DNA of 64,000 bases from CAVVEQ01 sp963802095 (GCA_963802095.1 CAWDHI010000007.1:310001-374000), one strand, 5' to 3'. Counted from the first letter of the stretch, positions 25,801 through 34,427 are shown. Made by a program: numbers and translations. The notes: generated by a model from the letters alone, not told the origin.

Positions 25801-26898
25801 GAGCCCTTCGGACCAGCGCCTGCCAGGCATGAGCCGCCCGGTAAATTCATCCACGATGACAACCTTACCTGCCTGAACGAGGTAATCCTTATTGCGGCGG
25901 AAAAGGAACTGCGCGCGCAAGCCCTGTTCGAGGTAACCCAGGGTACGTGCTTGTTCGGGGGTGATATCCTCCGGCCGCTCGGGGTCGCGCAGGGGCATGG
26001 CGAGGATCTCTTCCACATGGGCTTCACCGATCTCGGTCAGGTTGACGGTGCGATCTTTTTCGTTGACCTCGTAATCCTCAGGCCTTAGCTGACGCACAAC
26101 CTGGGCCATGCGGACATACCATTCGGCTTCATCCTGGGCAGGTCCTGAGATGATGAGTGGGGTGCGGGCTTCGTCGATGAGAATGTTATCCACCTCATCC
26201 ACAATCGCGAAGAAGTGACCACGCTGTACGCGGTCTTCCAGGCTCATTGTAAGGTTATCGCGCAGGTAATCGAAGCCAAACTCGGCATTCGTTCCATAAA
26301 TAATATCCGCCCTGTAGGCTTCGGCGCGGTTCACCATGCGCAGTTGGTGTTGATCTTCGTGGGGTGATACCTTATTGATATCGACCAGAAAAGCCTTGGT
26401 GCCGTTCTCGGTGCGGGCAGCCATCTGTAAAACACCAACGGTGAGCCCCAGGGCTGCATAAATTGGCGCCATCCAGCGGGCGTCTCGGCGGGCGAGGTAA
26501 TCGTTGACCGTGACAAGATGCACCCCGCGCCTAGTGATGGAGTTCAGGTAGAGTGGAAGAGTGGCAACCAGGGTTTTACCTTCCCCGGTACGCATTTCGG
26601 CGATCTTCCCCGAGTGCAGGGTCATGCCGCCCACCATCTGCACATCATAATGGCGCAGGCCGATGGTGCGTTTTCCGGCTTCGCGCACAGCGGCAAAGGC
26701 TTCGGGAAGGAGGTCATCCAGGGTCTCACCGGATGCCAATCGTTCGCGGAACTCGGTGGTTTTTGTAAGCAACTGTTCATCCGAAAGCGCTTCAAACGAA
26801 GGCTCAAGATCATTGATCTTCGTGACAGTTTCGGATAATTTCTGGACTTCGCGTTTGTGGGGGTCGCCGCCCAGAACCTGGACGAATTTATTGAGCAT
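22822..26898 (-). CDS. secA: preprotein translocase ATPase SecA, unusually long
   Basis: 1358 residues against about 800-1000 in most bacteria. Core motifs are intact: MRTGEGKTLVATLP (Walker A near 105), DEVDNILIDEARTPLIISGPA, TGTALTEAEEF, GTTSVEHSE, ATNMAGRGVDIKLGG and GRAARQGDPGSSRFYLS. Extra sequence occurs in three places: about 90 residues between ILSGRL and GIPHQVLNA, a stretch after KLGGELQD, and about 350 residues within the helical scaffold/wing region before the conserved LEAYAQKDPLVTYKSKA. The C-terminus is basic (KKRKRHRH) and lacks the Cys-rich SecB-binding zinc motif. ATG 26898 has AGAGGAAA upstream. Confidence 0.96.
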   Translation of the reverse strand: MLNKFVQVLGGDPHKREVQKLSETVTKINDLEPSFEALSDEQLLTKTTEFRERLASGETLDDLLPEAFAAVREAGKRTIGLRHYDVQMVGGMTLHSGKIAEMRTGEGKTLVATLPLYLNSITRRGVHLVTVNDYLARRDARWMAPIYAALGLTVGVLQMAARTENGTKAFLVDINKVSPHEDQHQLRMVNRAEAYRADIIYGTNAEFGFDYLRDNLTMSLEDRVQRGHFFAIVDEVDNILIDEARTPLIISGPAQDEAEWYVRMAQVVRQLRPEDYEVNEKDRTVNLTEIGEAHVEEILAMPLRDPERPEDITPEQARTLGYLEQGLRAQFLFRRNKDYLVQAGKVVIVDEFTGRLMPGRRWSEGLHQAVEAKEGVKVEPENITYATITLQNYFRMYEKLAGMTGTALTEAEEFHKIYKLEVLPIPTNLEFTAALTNAELLEIEERDAEGYKYKYYTRREDPNRAPLYWKRKDFPDVVYRTAEAKLRAICLEILRYYTLGRPQLVGTTSVEHSEILSGRLSAEPIRRLAQTVLLREAWLKTHPDHGGERAISELEFVNIPINELNIGEMRQVGRSLGQIAFNPDDPANIEVLLNNLNLDPDLAPRLLSALQGGIPHQVLNARKHDEEALIIARAGTFGAVTIATNMAGRGVDIKLGGELQDDIYADVVRVLNKAGIDPYDMTLPQMRTALERVPREDYGIYETAADEFFKFLDDAIRVRQLGGLHVIGSERHEARRIDNQLRGRAARQGDPGSSRFYLSLEDELMRLFGGNQAENLMRVFNLDVSLPIESGMLGRIVEQAQERVEGNNFDIRKHLLEYDDVLNKQRKIIYGERDQVFSKADLQEDVLEMLHTELERRIPEGLKDEEGPWKLLAYLEEIQPTMVFDPEGVITPSFPMKLVVDDLDAKLEKTPRTRNSVSNLVFETARQALEAEKEHILRSAREILDRTGDALDEALRDRLDTLDTWFEGIGMQEEGEPQRRPQELLEELSSLVHIPLRLSGDSLRRLPEGSEDIKEDLVAQIQGNLVAVNYNRMLLTFERRLGDTLTLRVNDNQAGSWGAISTDLLSQVEVIFDKRIQRLAGDGGIVAQTISANVDRAEKEGFNKNALLRLLLATTQGSRLEIDPRTKRRLVRRVTLLNYFYMAARLLGGLQPEIVADEILEHLEGIQENLRGLWGRMELDRQGQMQSLLANQDPQIQTSLASRFTSDLAPYNQMIIFSLPDEIKNELVPLFGAKTQNEIYRQVLLGAISELWIDYLTRVEALRVSIGLEAYAQKDPLVTYKSKATELFQNLLTDIRLAVISRMFLLQPRRASTTAETREKNLPAPSPQPEVQAQTMQPTREALSQRESSEKKRKRHRH

Positions 26899-27019
26899 AA
26901 CGGTTTCCTCTGGGCGGAAATTATACCCGAGGGCTGGAGGGAGAAATTAAGGGCAAGATGAGATATGCAGAGATTGAACCGTTGAAAAGATAGTCAGTCG
27001 ATCGAGCGACAACAACATT

Positions 27020-27877
27020 TCACCGCTGGTAAACATACACGCGCCAGCCACCCCAATAAGGGGAACCATCCGCATAGGAGCATTTTCCAGCAGTGATAGG
27101 TCCGATCACCTCTCCCGCATCCCCTGCCTGGAGGGAATATTCCACATCCTCCTGCATGCGGAAATCCGAATAACCCCGGTTGATCTCGGGATACATCCCG
27201 GTAAAGAAGGAGTCGCTGCCATCCGCCCAGGTGACGATGATCTTCACTCCTACCACACCTTTACTGCTGGCATCGCTGACAAAAACACGCATCAAGAGCG
27301 GTTCTTCGGGGTCGCAGACCTGCTCCATGGTCTTGAGGGAGAACGGAGCACCCAGGGTTGGCTCGGGGGTGCTGGTGGGAGGGGGGGTGAAGGTGATTAA
27401 TGGTGTAGAGCTTGGTTTGATGATCGCAAGTTGCGTGGCGGTGCCAGCGCTAATTGCGTATGTAGCTGTTTGCGTTTCTCGAAAGCCGGGGATCCCGGCG
27501 GTGACGGTAGCCGCTGCAGCAGTCTGGAGGAAGTCGATCCCGCGGGCGGAGATGGCGGAGGAGAGTAGGGCAATGGCGCGCACTTCCTGGAAGGGCTGCC
27601 CGCCAACCTGGTAACGCTGAGCCTGCTCGGCGAGCGCGGCGGAAGGGTCAACATCCCCCAACAACTCCAAGCGGGAGAGTGCCCGACCCAAGTCGCCATT
27701 GGATGCATACGCCAGGGCGATCAATGTCCTATAGCGGTCGCGCTCAGCCAGGGTGAGGCTGGCGGGGGAAGTGCCTGAATAATCCACCGGGGCGATCAGC
27801 CAGGTGTACACTAGGGCAATGGTCAACCCGAGCAGCAAGCCGGTGATGAGGTACCAGGGAAAGCGGCGCTTACTCAC
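27020..27877 (-). CDS. single-pass membrane protein, unknown function
   Basis: 285 residues: a short basic N-terminus, one transmembrane helix (YLITGLLLGLTIALVYTWLIAP), a helical segment (YRTLIALAYASNGDLGRALSRLELLGD) reminiscent of TPR-like helices, a Thr/Pro-rich linker (TFTPPPTSTPEPT), and a C-terminal beta-rich domain ending WGGWRVYVYQR. The topology suggests an extracytoplasmic domain. GTG start overlaps the stop of the preceding gene (GTGA). Not assigned to a family; the preceding gene shares the same architecture in its N-terminal half. Confidence 0.75.
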   Translation of the reverse strand: MSKRRFPWYLITGLLLGLTIALVYTWLIAPVDYSGTSPASLTLAERDRYRTLIALAYASNGDLGRALSRLELLGDVDPSAALAEQAQRYQVGGQPFQEVRAIALLSSAISARGIDFLQTAAAATVTAGIPGFRETQTATYAISAGTATQLAIIKPSSTPLITFTPPPTSTPEPTLGAPFSLKTMEQVCDPEEPLLMRVFVSDASSKGVVGVKIIVTWADGSDSFFTGMYPEINRGYSDFRMQEDVEYSLQAGDAGEVIGPITAGKCSYADGSPYWGGWRVYVYQR

Positions 27878-28236
27878 CGGTTTACCACCGTGGGGACAGT
27901 CTGCCAGGAGAGCATGGCGGAAGCCAGGTCGGCGAGCAGAGTGATATCAGTGTTGTTATAGCCGTTCTCCTGGGCGGTAAGGATGGCTTCCTGGACCGGG
28001 CGGAGCGGATCATGCGGATCGAGCGCCAGCAGGCGAACCGCTGCGGAGGCTGGGTCCTTTTCCACCCGGAAGACTTCGGCGGTCATCAGGACATAATCGG
28101 TTTTATAGTCCGCGCGGAGCTGTGGGAGGGTCGTCTGAGCGGGCAGGGTGGGGTTTCCCCACCAGCCATAAATCAGACCCGCGGTGAGGCCGATGAGGAT
28201 GCATATGATGAACCAGAAAACCCGGGTTTGGCGCAT
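27874..28236 (-). CDS. small single-pass membrane protein related to its neighbour
   Basis: 120 residues. One transmembrane helix near the N-terminus (VFWFIICILIGLTAGLIYGWWGNP) is followed by LPQLRADYKTDYVLMTAEVFRVEKDPASAAVRLLAL, a helical hairpin like that of the next gene (YRTLIALAYASNGDLGRALSRLELL). The two are probably diverged paralogues or two parts of one complex. ATG 28236 begins 1 base after hutU stops; the four-base overlap with the next gene suggests coupling. Function unknown. Confidence 0.7.
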   Translation of the reverse strand: MRQTRVFWFIICILIGLTAGLIYGWWGNPTLPAQTTLPQLRADYKTDYVLMTAEVFRVEKDPASAAVRLLALDPHDPLRPVQEAILTAQENGYNNTDITLLADLASAMLSWQTVPTVVNR

Positions 28237-28237
28237 A

Positions 28238-29896
28238 TTATTGTTCACCGAGCATGGGTATCTGGATTTTGTTTCGTTTCGCTGCCTGCATGGCTTCAGG
28301 ATATCCGGCATCCGCATGACGGACGATGCCCATCCCGGGGTCGGCGGTTAGCACGCGCTCAAGCCGGCGGGCAGCCTCGGGTGTCCCATCGGCGACGATC
28401 ACCATGCCGGCATGCTGCGAATAGCCAATGCCCACCCCACCCCCATGGTGGAAGCTGACCCAGGTGGCACCGCCAGCGGTGTTGACCAGTGCATTGAGGA
28501 TAGGCCAATCGCTGACTGCATCCGTGCCATCTAGCATCGCTTCCGTCTCGCGGTTGGGACTGGCTACCGAGCCGGAGTCCAGGTGATCGCGTCCGATGAC
28601 GATGGGTGCTTTCAGTATCCCACTGGCGACCATCTCGTTGAATTTCAGGCCTGCCCGGGCACGATCACCATACCCCAACCAACAGATACGTGCAGGTAGC
28701 CCCTGGAAAGGGACCTTCTCCCTGGCCATCTTCAGCCAGCGCTGCAGGTGGGCATCCTCAGGAAAAAGCTCGGCGATTGCAGCATCGGTACGGTAGATGT
28801 CCTCCGGGTCGCCGGAAAGTGCCACCCAGCGGAAAGGACCCTTGCCCTCGCAGAAAAGCGGACGGATATAGGCAGGGACGAAGCCTGGGAATTCGAAAGC
28901 ATCCTGCACACCGCCATCGTAGGCGCGCTGGCGGATATTATTGCCGTAATCGAAAACCTCGGCACCTTGTTTTTTGAATTCCAGCATGGCTCGAACGTGG
29001 GCGGACATGGAATCCACGCTTTTATTGGAATACTCCGCGGGATCCGACCTGCGCAGAGCGGCTGCCTGGTCGAGATCGAGTCCGGCGGGGATATACATGG
29101 AGATATCATGGGCGGGGGTCTGGTCGGTGACAACATCGGGGATAACTCCGCGCAGGACCAGCTCTGGGTAGATCTCGGCGGCGTTTGCAACCAGGGCGAT
29201 GGATTTTGGCTCTTCCTTTTCGAGCGACTCCTCTACTAAGGTCATGGCTTCTTCAAGGGAATCCACAACTACATCCAGGTACCCGATCTGTTCCCTGCGC
29301 TTCGCGCGCGCTGGGTCGACTTCCACGATCAATCCGACGCCTTCATTCATGGTGATGGCCAAAGGCTGCGCACCACCCATGCCCCCCAGACCGGCGGTCA
29401 GGACGAATTTGCCCTTAAGAGAAGGCCAGCCTTTTTTGACTGCCAGAGCTGACAGGGTTTCATATGTGCCCTGCAGGATGCCCTGGGTGCCGATATAGAT
29501 CCAGGAACCAGCGGTCATCTGTCCGTACATCATGAGCCCGCGGGCAGCAAGGTCGTCAAAATGCGCTTGCGTTGCCCAGTGAGGCACCAGGTTGGAATTC
29601 GCGATCAGCACGCGCGGGCTATCGGGGTGAGTGCTAAAAACCGCAACAGGTTTGCCGGATTGCACCATCAGGGTTTCATCCGGCTCAAGATTCTTCAGGG
29701 ATTCGAGTATGGAATCAAATGCTTCCCAGGAACGGGCAGCCTGACCTCGGCCGCCATAAACCACAAGGTCATCTGGACGCTCAGCCACATCCGGATCCAG
29801 GTTATTCTGAATCATGCGGTAAGCAGCTTCTATCTGCCAATTCTTACATGTCAGGCTGGTTCCGCGCGGTGCGTGGATGATGCGGGCAGGGGTCAT
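28238..29896 (-). CDS. hutU: urocanate hydratase
   Basis: 552 residues, normal for urocanase, which converts urocanate to imidazolone propionate in histidine breakdown. The NAD-binding glycine motif is in LTAGLGGMGGAQPLA and the conserved RICWLGYGDRARAG follows. HHGGGVGIGYSQHAG is present near the C-terminus. ATG 29896 has CGGAGGAAGG directly upstream. No hutH, hutI or formiminoglutamate enzyme is in the window, so the pathway genes are scattered or the enzyme serves another need. Confidence 0.96.
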   Translation of the reverse strand: MTPARIIHAPRGTSLTCKNWQIEAAYRMIQNNLDPDVAERPDDLVVYGGRGQAARSWEAFDSILESLKNLEPDETLMVQSGKPVAVFSTHPDSPRVLIANSNLVPHWATQAHFDDLAARGLMMYGQMTAGSWIYIGTQGILQGTYETLSALAVKKGWPSLKGKFVLTAGLGGMGGAQPLAITMNEGVGLIVEVDPARAKRREQIGYLDVVVDSLEEAMTLVEESLEKEEPKSIALVANAAEIYPELVLRGVIPDVVTDQTPAHDISMYIPAGLDLDQAAALRRSDPAEYSNKSVDSMSAHVRAMLEFKKQGAEVFDYGNNIRQRAYDGGVQDAFEFPGFVPAYIRPLFCEGKGPFRWVALSGDPEDIYRTDAAIAELFPEDAHLQRWLKMAREKVPFQGLPARICWLGYGDRARAGLKFNEMVASGILKAPIVIGRDHLDSGSVASPNRETEAMLDGTDAVSDWPILNALVNTAGGATWVSFHHGGGVGIGYSQHAGMVIVADGTPEAARRLERVLTADPGMGIVRHADAGYPEAMQAAKRNKIQIPMLGEQ

Positions 29897-29967
29897 CCTT
29901 CCTCCGAAGGAAAATTCATGGATAAATTATAAACCGTATCGTACGGAAAGGCTCGGGAGGGTCCTGC

Positions 29968-30708
29968 TCAGGTGGTCTTCTTTTGCCTGCCAAGCTCCCG
30001 GGCGCGGTGGCGATGGGTGCCATCACAGAGCGGTTTATTAGTCGATTTCCCGCAGTTGCAGAGCGTCACCCGGTTGCGGGTCTCGAAGGGCTGACCATCA
30101 GAGCGTTCCACAGGGACGCCGCCCATCACCCACAGGGAACCCATTATTGGACCCTCTGAGGTGACCTCGGTGGTATCAGCGATCGCTTGGGGCAGTTCCG
30201 GCTCGATATCTTCTTCACCTGGTTCAATGCTATAAGTGAGCGATCCCGCCGGGCAACGCTCCACCATGGCCATAGCCAGAGAGCGTTTCTGGGTATCTCC
30301 GGATTCGGTAATGAAAGATGAGAGCGGGGCTTTATAGAATCCGCAAAAACCAGAGGTCATGCAGAGAGAAGGGTCTTTTTTGATAAAGAGGTGAACCCCT
30401 TTTTTTAATGGTCGTTGGCGGGTAGTTGTGGGCGCAGGATCAGCTGTTTCGGTGCCGTCGAATTCGATGGACTTATGGGTTTCATCGCAGAAGGGCATTT
30501 TGGCAGATTTCCCGCAACGGCAGAGTTTGTACTCTTCGCCCTCCACCGGGATTACCCCGTCATTTTTCCAGGTTAGGGGCTCGCCGAACTCGGAAACAAT
30601 CTGGCTTTTCCGCAGAAGCGGTATGCCTCCTTTAATGATATATGGTCCGTTCTTTTTGATCACGATCTTCTTTTCGTTTGTTTCGGGGGAATTTTCGTTG
30701 GCTGTCAT
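29968..30708 (-). CDS. CDGSH iron-sulfur protein with two CDGSH motifs and a ferredoxin-like domain
   Basis: 246 residues. The first motif CRCGKSAKMPFCDETH keeps the Cys3-His ligand set of a CDGSH 2Fe-2S cluster, though the G of CDG is E. A middle segment with SLCMTSGFCGF and VERCPAGSL resembles the single-cluster ferredoxin domain (DUF1271-type). The second CDGSH motif is CNCGKSTNKPLCDGTH near the C-terminus. Likely a redox or electron-transfer protein; partner unknown. ATG 30708 has GGAGAATC 6 bases upstream; upstream in-frame codons to 30756 lack this support. Confidence 0.88.
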   Translation of the reverse strand: MTANENSPETNEKKIVIKKNGPYIIKGGIPLLRKSQIVSEFGEPLTWKNDGVIPVEGEEYKLCRCGKSAKMPFCDETHKSIEFDGTETADPAPTTTRQRPLKKGVHLFIKKDPSLCMTSGFCGFYKAPLSSFITESGDTQKRSLAMAMVERCPAGSLTYSIEPGEEDIEPELPQAIADTTEVTSEGPIMGSLWVMGGVPVERSDGQPFETRNRVTLCNCGKSTNKPLCDGTHRHRARELGRQKKTT

Positions 30709-30786
30709 CAGATGGATTCTCCGGGACGATGGGAATTGATTAAGTATAACCCACACGGTTTTGGATTAAAAAAAAGACATACACAT

Positions 30787-31515
30787 TTAGGGTTTATCGG
30801 CGGTCACTGATTCGACCCCAATCCCAAAGAGAGAATATGTTTGGTGGCTGCGGGGACTAAAGCCAGCAATCTTAAGATAAGGCAGAAGATCAATGGGAGA
30901 GCAATCCACCACACGCGGAAAAGCCCGGTGAAGGATTGAATAGACTGAGGTCATCCATCTCCTGCCGCCAGAATTGGAGATGGAAACCACCCCCAGCATC
31001 GCTCCTGGTTTTAGCACCCGAAAGCATTCTGCCAGTACAACAGGGATTTCAGAATGGCTAAACAATTCCAACGTGAAACTTAAAAAGGCGATATCAAAAA
31101 TGCACCCGGAATATGGAAGAAAAACAGCGTCCGCCTGGGTGAGGAAAATACGCGATGAGGATTTATTCCGTATCAGTCGCTGCCCGGCCTGGCGCAGCAT
31201 ACCCGTGGAAAGATCGTTACCAACAACACAGCCACTTTGGGTTGCCTTGTCCGAAAGGTCAGAAAGTGAATTACCTGTCCCACATCCAATCTCCAGGATC
31301 CTGTCTCCGGGGGCAGCTTCCAGACTTGCTAGCGTCGCCTCTCGCGGTTTTCGTTCCCAGCTGCTTTCCAGGAGGTCGTACCAACGGCTTAATCGATCGT
31401 AATTCCGCCGGCTTATTGAATGATCCATTATTTCAGCAGACTCATCAACTTTTATGGTCAATCTTGGCTTACCTCCATTATTTTTCGCTCCTCGCTGTGG
31501 ACAGGGGTGAATCAC
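30787..31515 (-). CDS. class I SAM-dependent methyltransferase
   Basis: Up to 242 residues with a UbiE/Methyltransf_11-like core: ILEIGCGTGNSLSDL (SAM motif I), VVGNDLSTGMLRQA (motif II), ADAVFLPYSGCIFDIAFLSF, and EALRVLKPG-like ECFRVLKPGAMLGV. Substrate not deducible. GTG 31515 overlaps the TGA of the SDR gene, but the folded domain begins near the ATG at 31428 (MDHSISRRNYDRLS), which may be the true start; neither has a clear ribosome site. Paired with the SDR gene in one unit. Confidence 0.85.
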   Translation of the reverse strand: MIHPCPQRGAKNNGGKPRLTIKVDESAEIMDHSISRRNYDRLSRWYDLLESSWERKPREATLASLEAAPGDRILEIGCGTGNSLSDLSDKATQSGCVVGNDLSTGMLRQAGQRLIRNKSSSRIFLTQADAVFLPYSGCIFDIAFLSFTLELFSHSEIPVVLAECFRVLKPGAMLGVVSISNSGGRRWMTSVYSILHRAFPRVVDCSPIDLLPYLKIAGFSPRSHQTYSLFGIGVESVTADKP

Positions 31516-32312
31516 ACTTGGTTGCTGAACAGGTCTCGTTTGATAAAGGGTGATTGCAGGAATCGAATAGTTGTCTTGAAGGTGGACATATAACGGAACC
31601 GGGCACCGTTACGGGTGTTGGCGAGCATCTTCCGCACAAGCCAGGGAGTCACATCTTCCACCCGGTTCCCGATAATATTGGTGATCCATTTTACGCGTTC
31701 CATATCTGCTTCATCGGATGCGTTTTGAGCAGTGATGAGGTCGGTGACGACCATCCCAGGTTGCAGTGCGCCTGCGATAACCGGTTTCCCTTCCAGTTCT
31801 TTAAAGAGTGAATCGTTGAAATATCGCAATCCCGCTTTGGTCAGGCCATAAAGCGACATTCCTGGAATGATACGGCCTCTCTCGCTCCCGAGGCCTTCCA
31901 TGTTGTAGACAGCCCCGAAACCCTGGGTAAGCATTCCACGCACAGCAACGCTGCTTCCATGTAAAGCACCCTTGAGATTTGTGTCGATCACGTGCTCGAG
32001 GTCCTCGCTATCCACCTGCCAGGCCTCCGAGACCGGGCTGGCAATCCCGGCGTTATTGATCCAGATATCCACACGGCCAAAAATTCGAAAAGCCTGTTCC
32101 CATAAATTTTCAACTTGATCCCGTTTGCGGGTATCACAGGCAACCCCGTAAATCTGCTCCCGGAAAAAAACGCTTCCCAGCATATCAATGGCCGAATCCA
32201 CGGCTTTACAGGAGCGTCCACTGACCACCACGTTACAACCAGCGCAGAGAAACGATTTTGCCAGCCCGTATCCAATCCCTCGGGTACTACCCGTAATGAC
32301 TATCGTTTTCAT
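31512..32312 (-). CDS. short-chain dehydrogenase/reductase
   Basis: 266 residues of classical SDR. The cofactor motif is TGSTRGIGYGLA (TGxxxGxG), NNAG appears as INNAGIASP, and the catalytic Tyr-Lys as YGLTK. The start VVVSGRS suggests NADP preference (Arg after strand 2). Substrate unknown. ATG 32312 has GAGG 6 bases upstream. Overlap with the methyltransferase gene suggests a common small-molecule pathway, but nothing more can be said. Confidence 0.9.
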   Translation of the reverse strand: MKTIVITGSTRGIGYGLAKSFLCAGCNVVVSGRSCKAVDSAIDMLGSVFFREQIYGVACDTRKRDQVENLWEQAFRIFGRVDIWINNAGIASPVSEAWQVDSEDLEHVIDTNLKGALHGSSVAVRGMLTQGFGAVYNMEGLGSERGRIIPGMSLYGLTKAGLRYFNDSLFKELEGKPVIAGALQPGMVVTDLITAQNASDEADMERVKWITNIIGNRVEDVTPWLVRKMLANTRNGARFRYMSTFKTTIRFLQSPFIKRDLFSNQV

Positions 32313-32354
32313 TAAAACCTCATTTTAATATTTGGCTTAGTGAGAGATATTACG

Positions 32355-33656
32355 CTACGGCATCCAGCGGGGATGCTGGGGATTATTGGGAGTATTCGGT
32401 ACAACTCTCTTCCCGGTCCCATCTGAATTAACTATAGATATCGTGGTTTGCCCATTCGATTCCGATATGTAAACGATTCGAGAAAAATCTCGAAACCAAT
32501 CAGGCGAGTAGTTATTACCTTCATTTGTAAGAACGGTCAATGGAGGGTCCGGAGCAGCGTTACCTGTATAAATATTCCAACCATTGAAATCGTAGGATGA
32601 AATCGCCAGATGAAATCCATCGGATTTGAAATCCACGCACTCAAAGATCCCTTCTAATGCCTGTGCAGAAAGAGCGAAATCAGGAGCCTTGTAGAACATT
32701 CCATTATGTTCTGGTTTCGGCATGTTCTGCAGGATAAAATACACGCCGGATTTATTTCTTGCCAGCGCAGAACAAAGCTCTTGCTCTTCTGATGAGGTCA
32801 ATTGTTGAAGATTAGTGCCATTGGTTTCTATTCTGAATAAATCAACCATACCGTCTTTAACATCCCGGAAAACGATGAACAAATTATCCGGTGACCAGAC
32901 TGCCTGCGCATCCAGTTCACCATTCAATAGTTTTATTAATGCCCAATCGGTCCCGTCAGGACGGATCTTGTAAAGTACATTTTGCTCCTGGATAAGCAAC
33001 CACTTCCCATCGGGTGACCAATCCCAAAATTTCGCATTATTCGCTTCTTGGATTACGGTAACCACCGAGGTTCCATCCTGGTTGATCGTATAGACACCGG
33101 TTTTCCCATCACCATCAGAGTCAGCAGAAAAAGCAATTCTTTCCGGCAACGGTGTGGGTGTGACCGTGGGGGTCATTGTCTGGGTGGCGGTGGGGGTTTG
33201 CGTAATTGTACGGGTAACAGTAACTGTACGGGTGACGGTTACTGTTCGAGTGACCGTGCGGGTGCGGGTCCAGGTAGGCCAGGGAACGAGGGTGGAGGAG
33301 GGAAAAACCGTCAGGAACCAGGTTGCTGTTCTGGTTGGGGTGGTCGTTGACGTGAGAGTCGTGGTGGGTGTGATTTGAGTAGGGGGGTATGGATGAAGCG
33401 GATCGAACGTGGGCGAGGGAGTGGGGGTCAGCGGAGTGAGGGTAAGTGGAAAGGTGGGGAAGATCACCGTCGATGTTACCGTAGCGGTGGAGGTCGAGGT
33501 AGGCTCGGAAGCTGGTGGTCGCAGAGAAACCACTGTTATTCCCATAATAATTGCCAGCAGGAAAATGGTTACACCCGCCGCCAGAATCAACTCGAATTTT
33601 CGGGTAGGGGGTAAGTTCTTGAAGCGATTCCAGTATTCACCCATCTTGGTTACCAT
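32355..33656 (-). CDS. membrane-anchored beta-propeller (TolB/PD40-like) protein with Thr/Pro linker
   Basis: 433 residues: cytoplasmic N-terminus, one transmembrane helix (LILAAGVTIFLLAIIMGITVVSL), about 110 residues of low-complexity Thr/Pro/Val linker with TVTRTVT-type repeats, then a propeller-like domain. The repeat blades include WDWSPDGKWLLIQ, AVWSPDNLFIVFRD and a DGDGKTGVYTINQDG strand. Such proteins bind ligands or monitor the envelope outside the cell; the function is unknown. Starts at ATG 33656 or 33644. Divergent from the cyclophilin gene. Confidence 0.8.
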   Translation of the reverse strand: MVTKMGEYWNRFKNLPPTRKFELILAAGVTIFLLAIIMGITVVSLRPPASEPTSTSTATVTSTVIFPTFPLTLTPLTPTPSPTFDPLHPYPPTQITPTTTLTSTTTPTRTATWFLTVFPSSTLVPWPTWTRTRTVTRTVTVTRTVTVTRTITQTPTATQTMTPTVTPTPLPERIAFSADSDGDGKTGVYTINQDGTSVVTVIQEANNAKFWDWSPDGKWLLIQEQNVLYKIRPDGTDWALIKLLNGELDAQAVWSPDNLFIVFRDVKDGMVDLFRIETNGTNLQQLTSSEEQELCSALARNKSGVYFILQNMPKPEHNGMFYKAPDFALSAQALEGIFECVDFKSDGFHLAISSYDFNGWNIYTGNAAPDPPLTVLTNEGNNYSPDWFRDFSRIVYISESNGQTTISIVNSDGTGKRVVPNTPNNPQHPRWMP

Positions 33657-33738
33657 TAAAGATTATATCCGATGGTCAGAGGATGTAATAATTGCTCGAA
33701 ATACGTTTCGGAACCCAGACTGATCTCATCCAGTGGCA

Positions 33739-33767
33739 TTGAAATCAGTGTGTCAAAAAGGTATACT
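33739..33767 (+). promoter_or_regulatory. promoter of the cyclophilin gene
   Basis: TTGAAA, 17 bases, TATACT; transcription would start near 33775, about 60 bases before the ATG at 33836. Confidence 0.6.
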
Positions 33768-33835
33768 CCTAGAAATAGAATGAACCTGGAAAAACATCAT
33801 CTCTATGTCAATAATCTAACGATGAGGAGAATAGT

Positions 33836-34348
33836 ATGACCGAAAAGCAATGGGAACAACCGCCCGCACTTCAGCTTGACCCAGCCAAATCCTATATGGC
33901 TACCATCCGAACGGAGAAAGGCGATATCATCATTGAATTATTCTCAAAAACAACGCCATATACCGTGAATAACTTTGTATTCCTCGCCAGGGAACGCTTC
34001 TACAATGGAACCATCTTCCATCGCGTGATCACCAATTTCATGGTTCAGGGCGGCGATCCCACAGGCACTGGAATGGGAGGTCCCGGGTACAATTTTGGCG
34101 ACGAGTTCGACCCTTCGCTCCGCCACGACAAACCAGGGATCCTTTCGATGGCAAATGCCGGGCCAAACACGAATGGTTCGCAATTCTTCATCACCCACAT
34201 CCCAACCCCCTGGCTGGATCTAAAGCATACCGTTTTTGGTGAGGTGGTGAAGGGGATGGATGTTGTCCTTTCCATCCCTGCCAGAGATCCCCAGCAACGC
34301 ACCAGCCCGGCAGTAAAAATACTTGAAGTGATGATCGACGAACAATAA
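33836..34348 (+). CDS. peptidyl-prolyl cis-trans isomerase, cyclophilin type
   Basis: 170 residues of cytoplasmic-type cyclophilin, a proline-isomerising folding helper. The active-site Arg is in FHRVITNFMVQGGDPTGTG, followed by NTNGSQFFIT and the late HTVFGEVVKGMDVV. No signal peptide is present. ATG 33836 has GAGGAGAA upstream. It precedes a lipoprotein gene by 79 bases on the same strand, probably with a separate or shared promoter. Confidence 0.95.
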   Translation: MTEKQWEQPPALQLDPAKSYMATIRTEKGDIIIELFSKTTPYTVNNFVFLARERFYNGTIFHRVITNFMVQGGDPTGTGMGGPGYNFGDEFDPSLRHDKPGILSMANAGPNTNGSQFFITHIPTPWLDLKHTVFGEVVKGMDVVLSIPARDPQQRTSPAVKILEVMIDEQ

Positions 34349-34427
34349 TCTGTCACCGGTTTTCCGTTTATGATATGATAAGGAATCGGATAAAAGTAGT
34401 CGTTTTATACCTGAAAGGAAGGTACGA

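Noticed and set aside
33150..33270. GT/AC-rich microsatellite-like stretch
   Set aside because: It is in-frame coding for the Thr/Val linker of the propeller protein and is not a separate repeat element.
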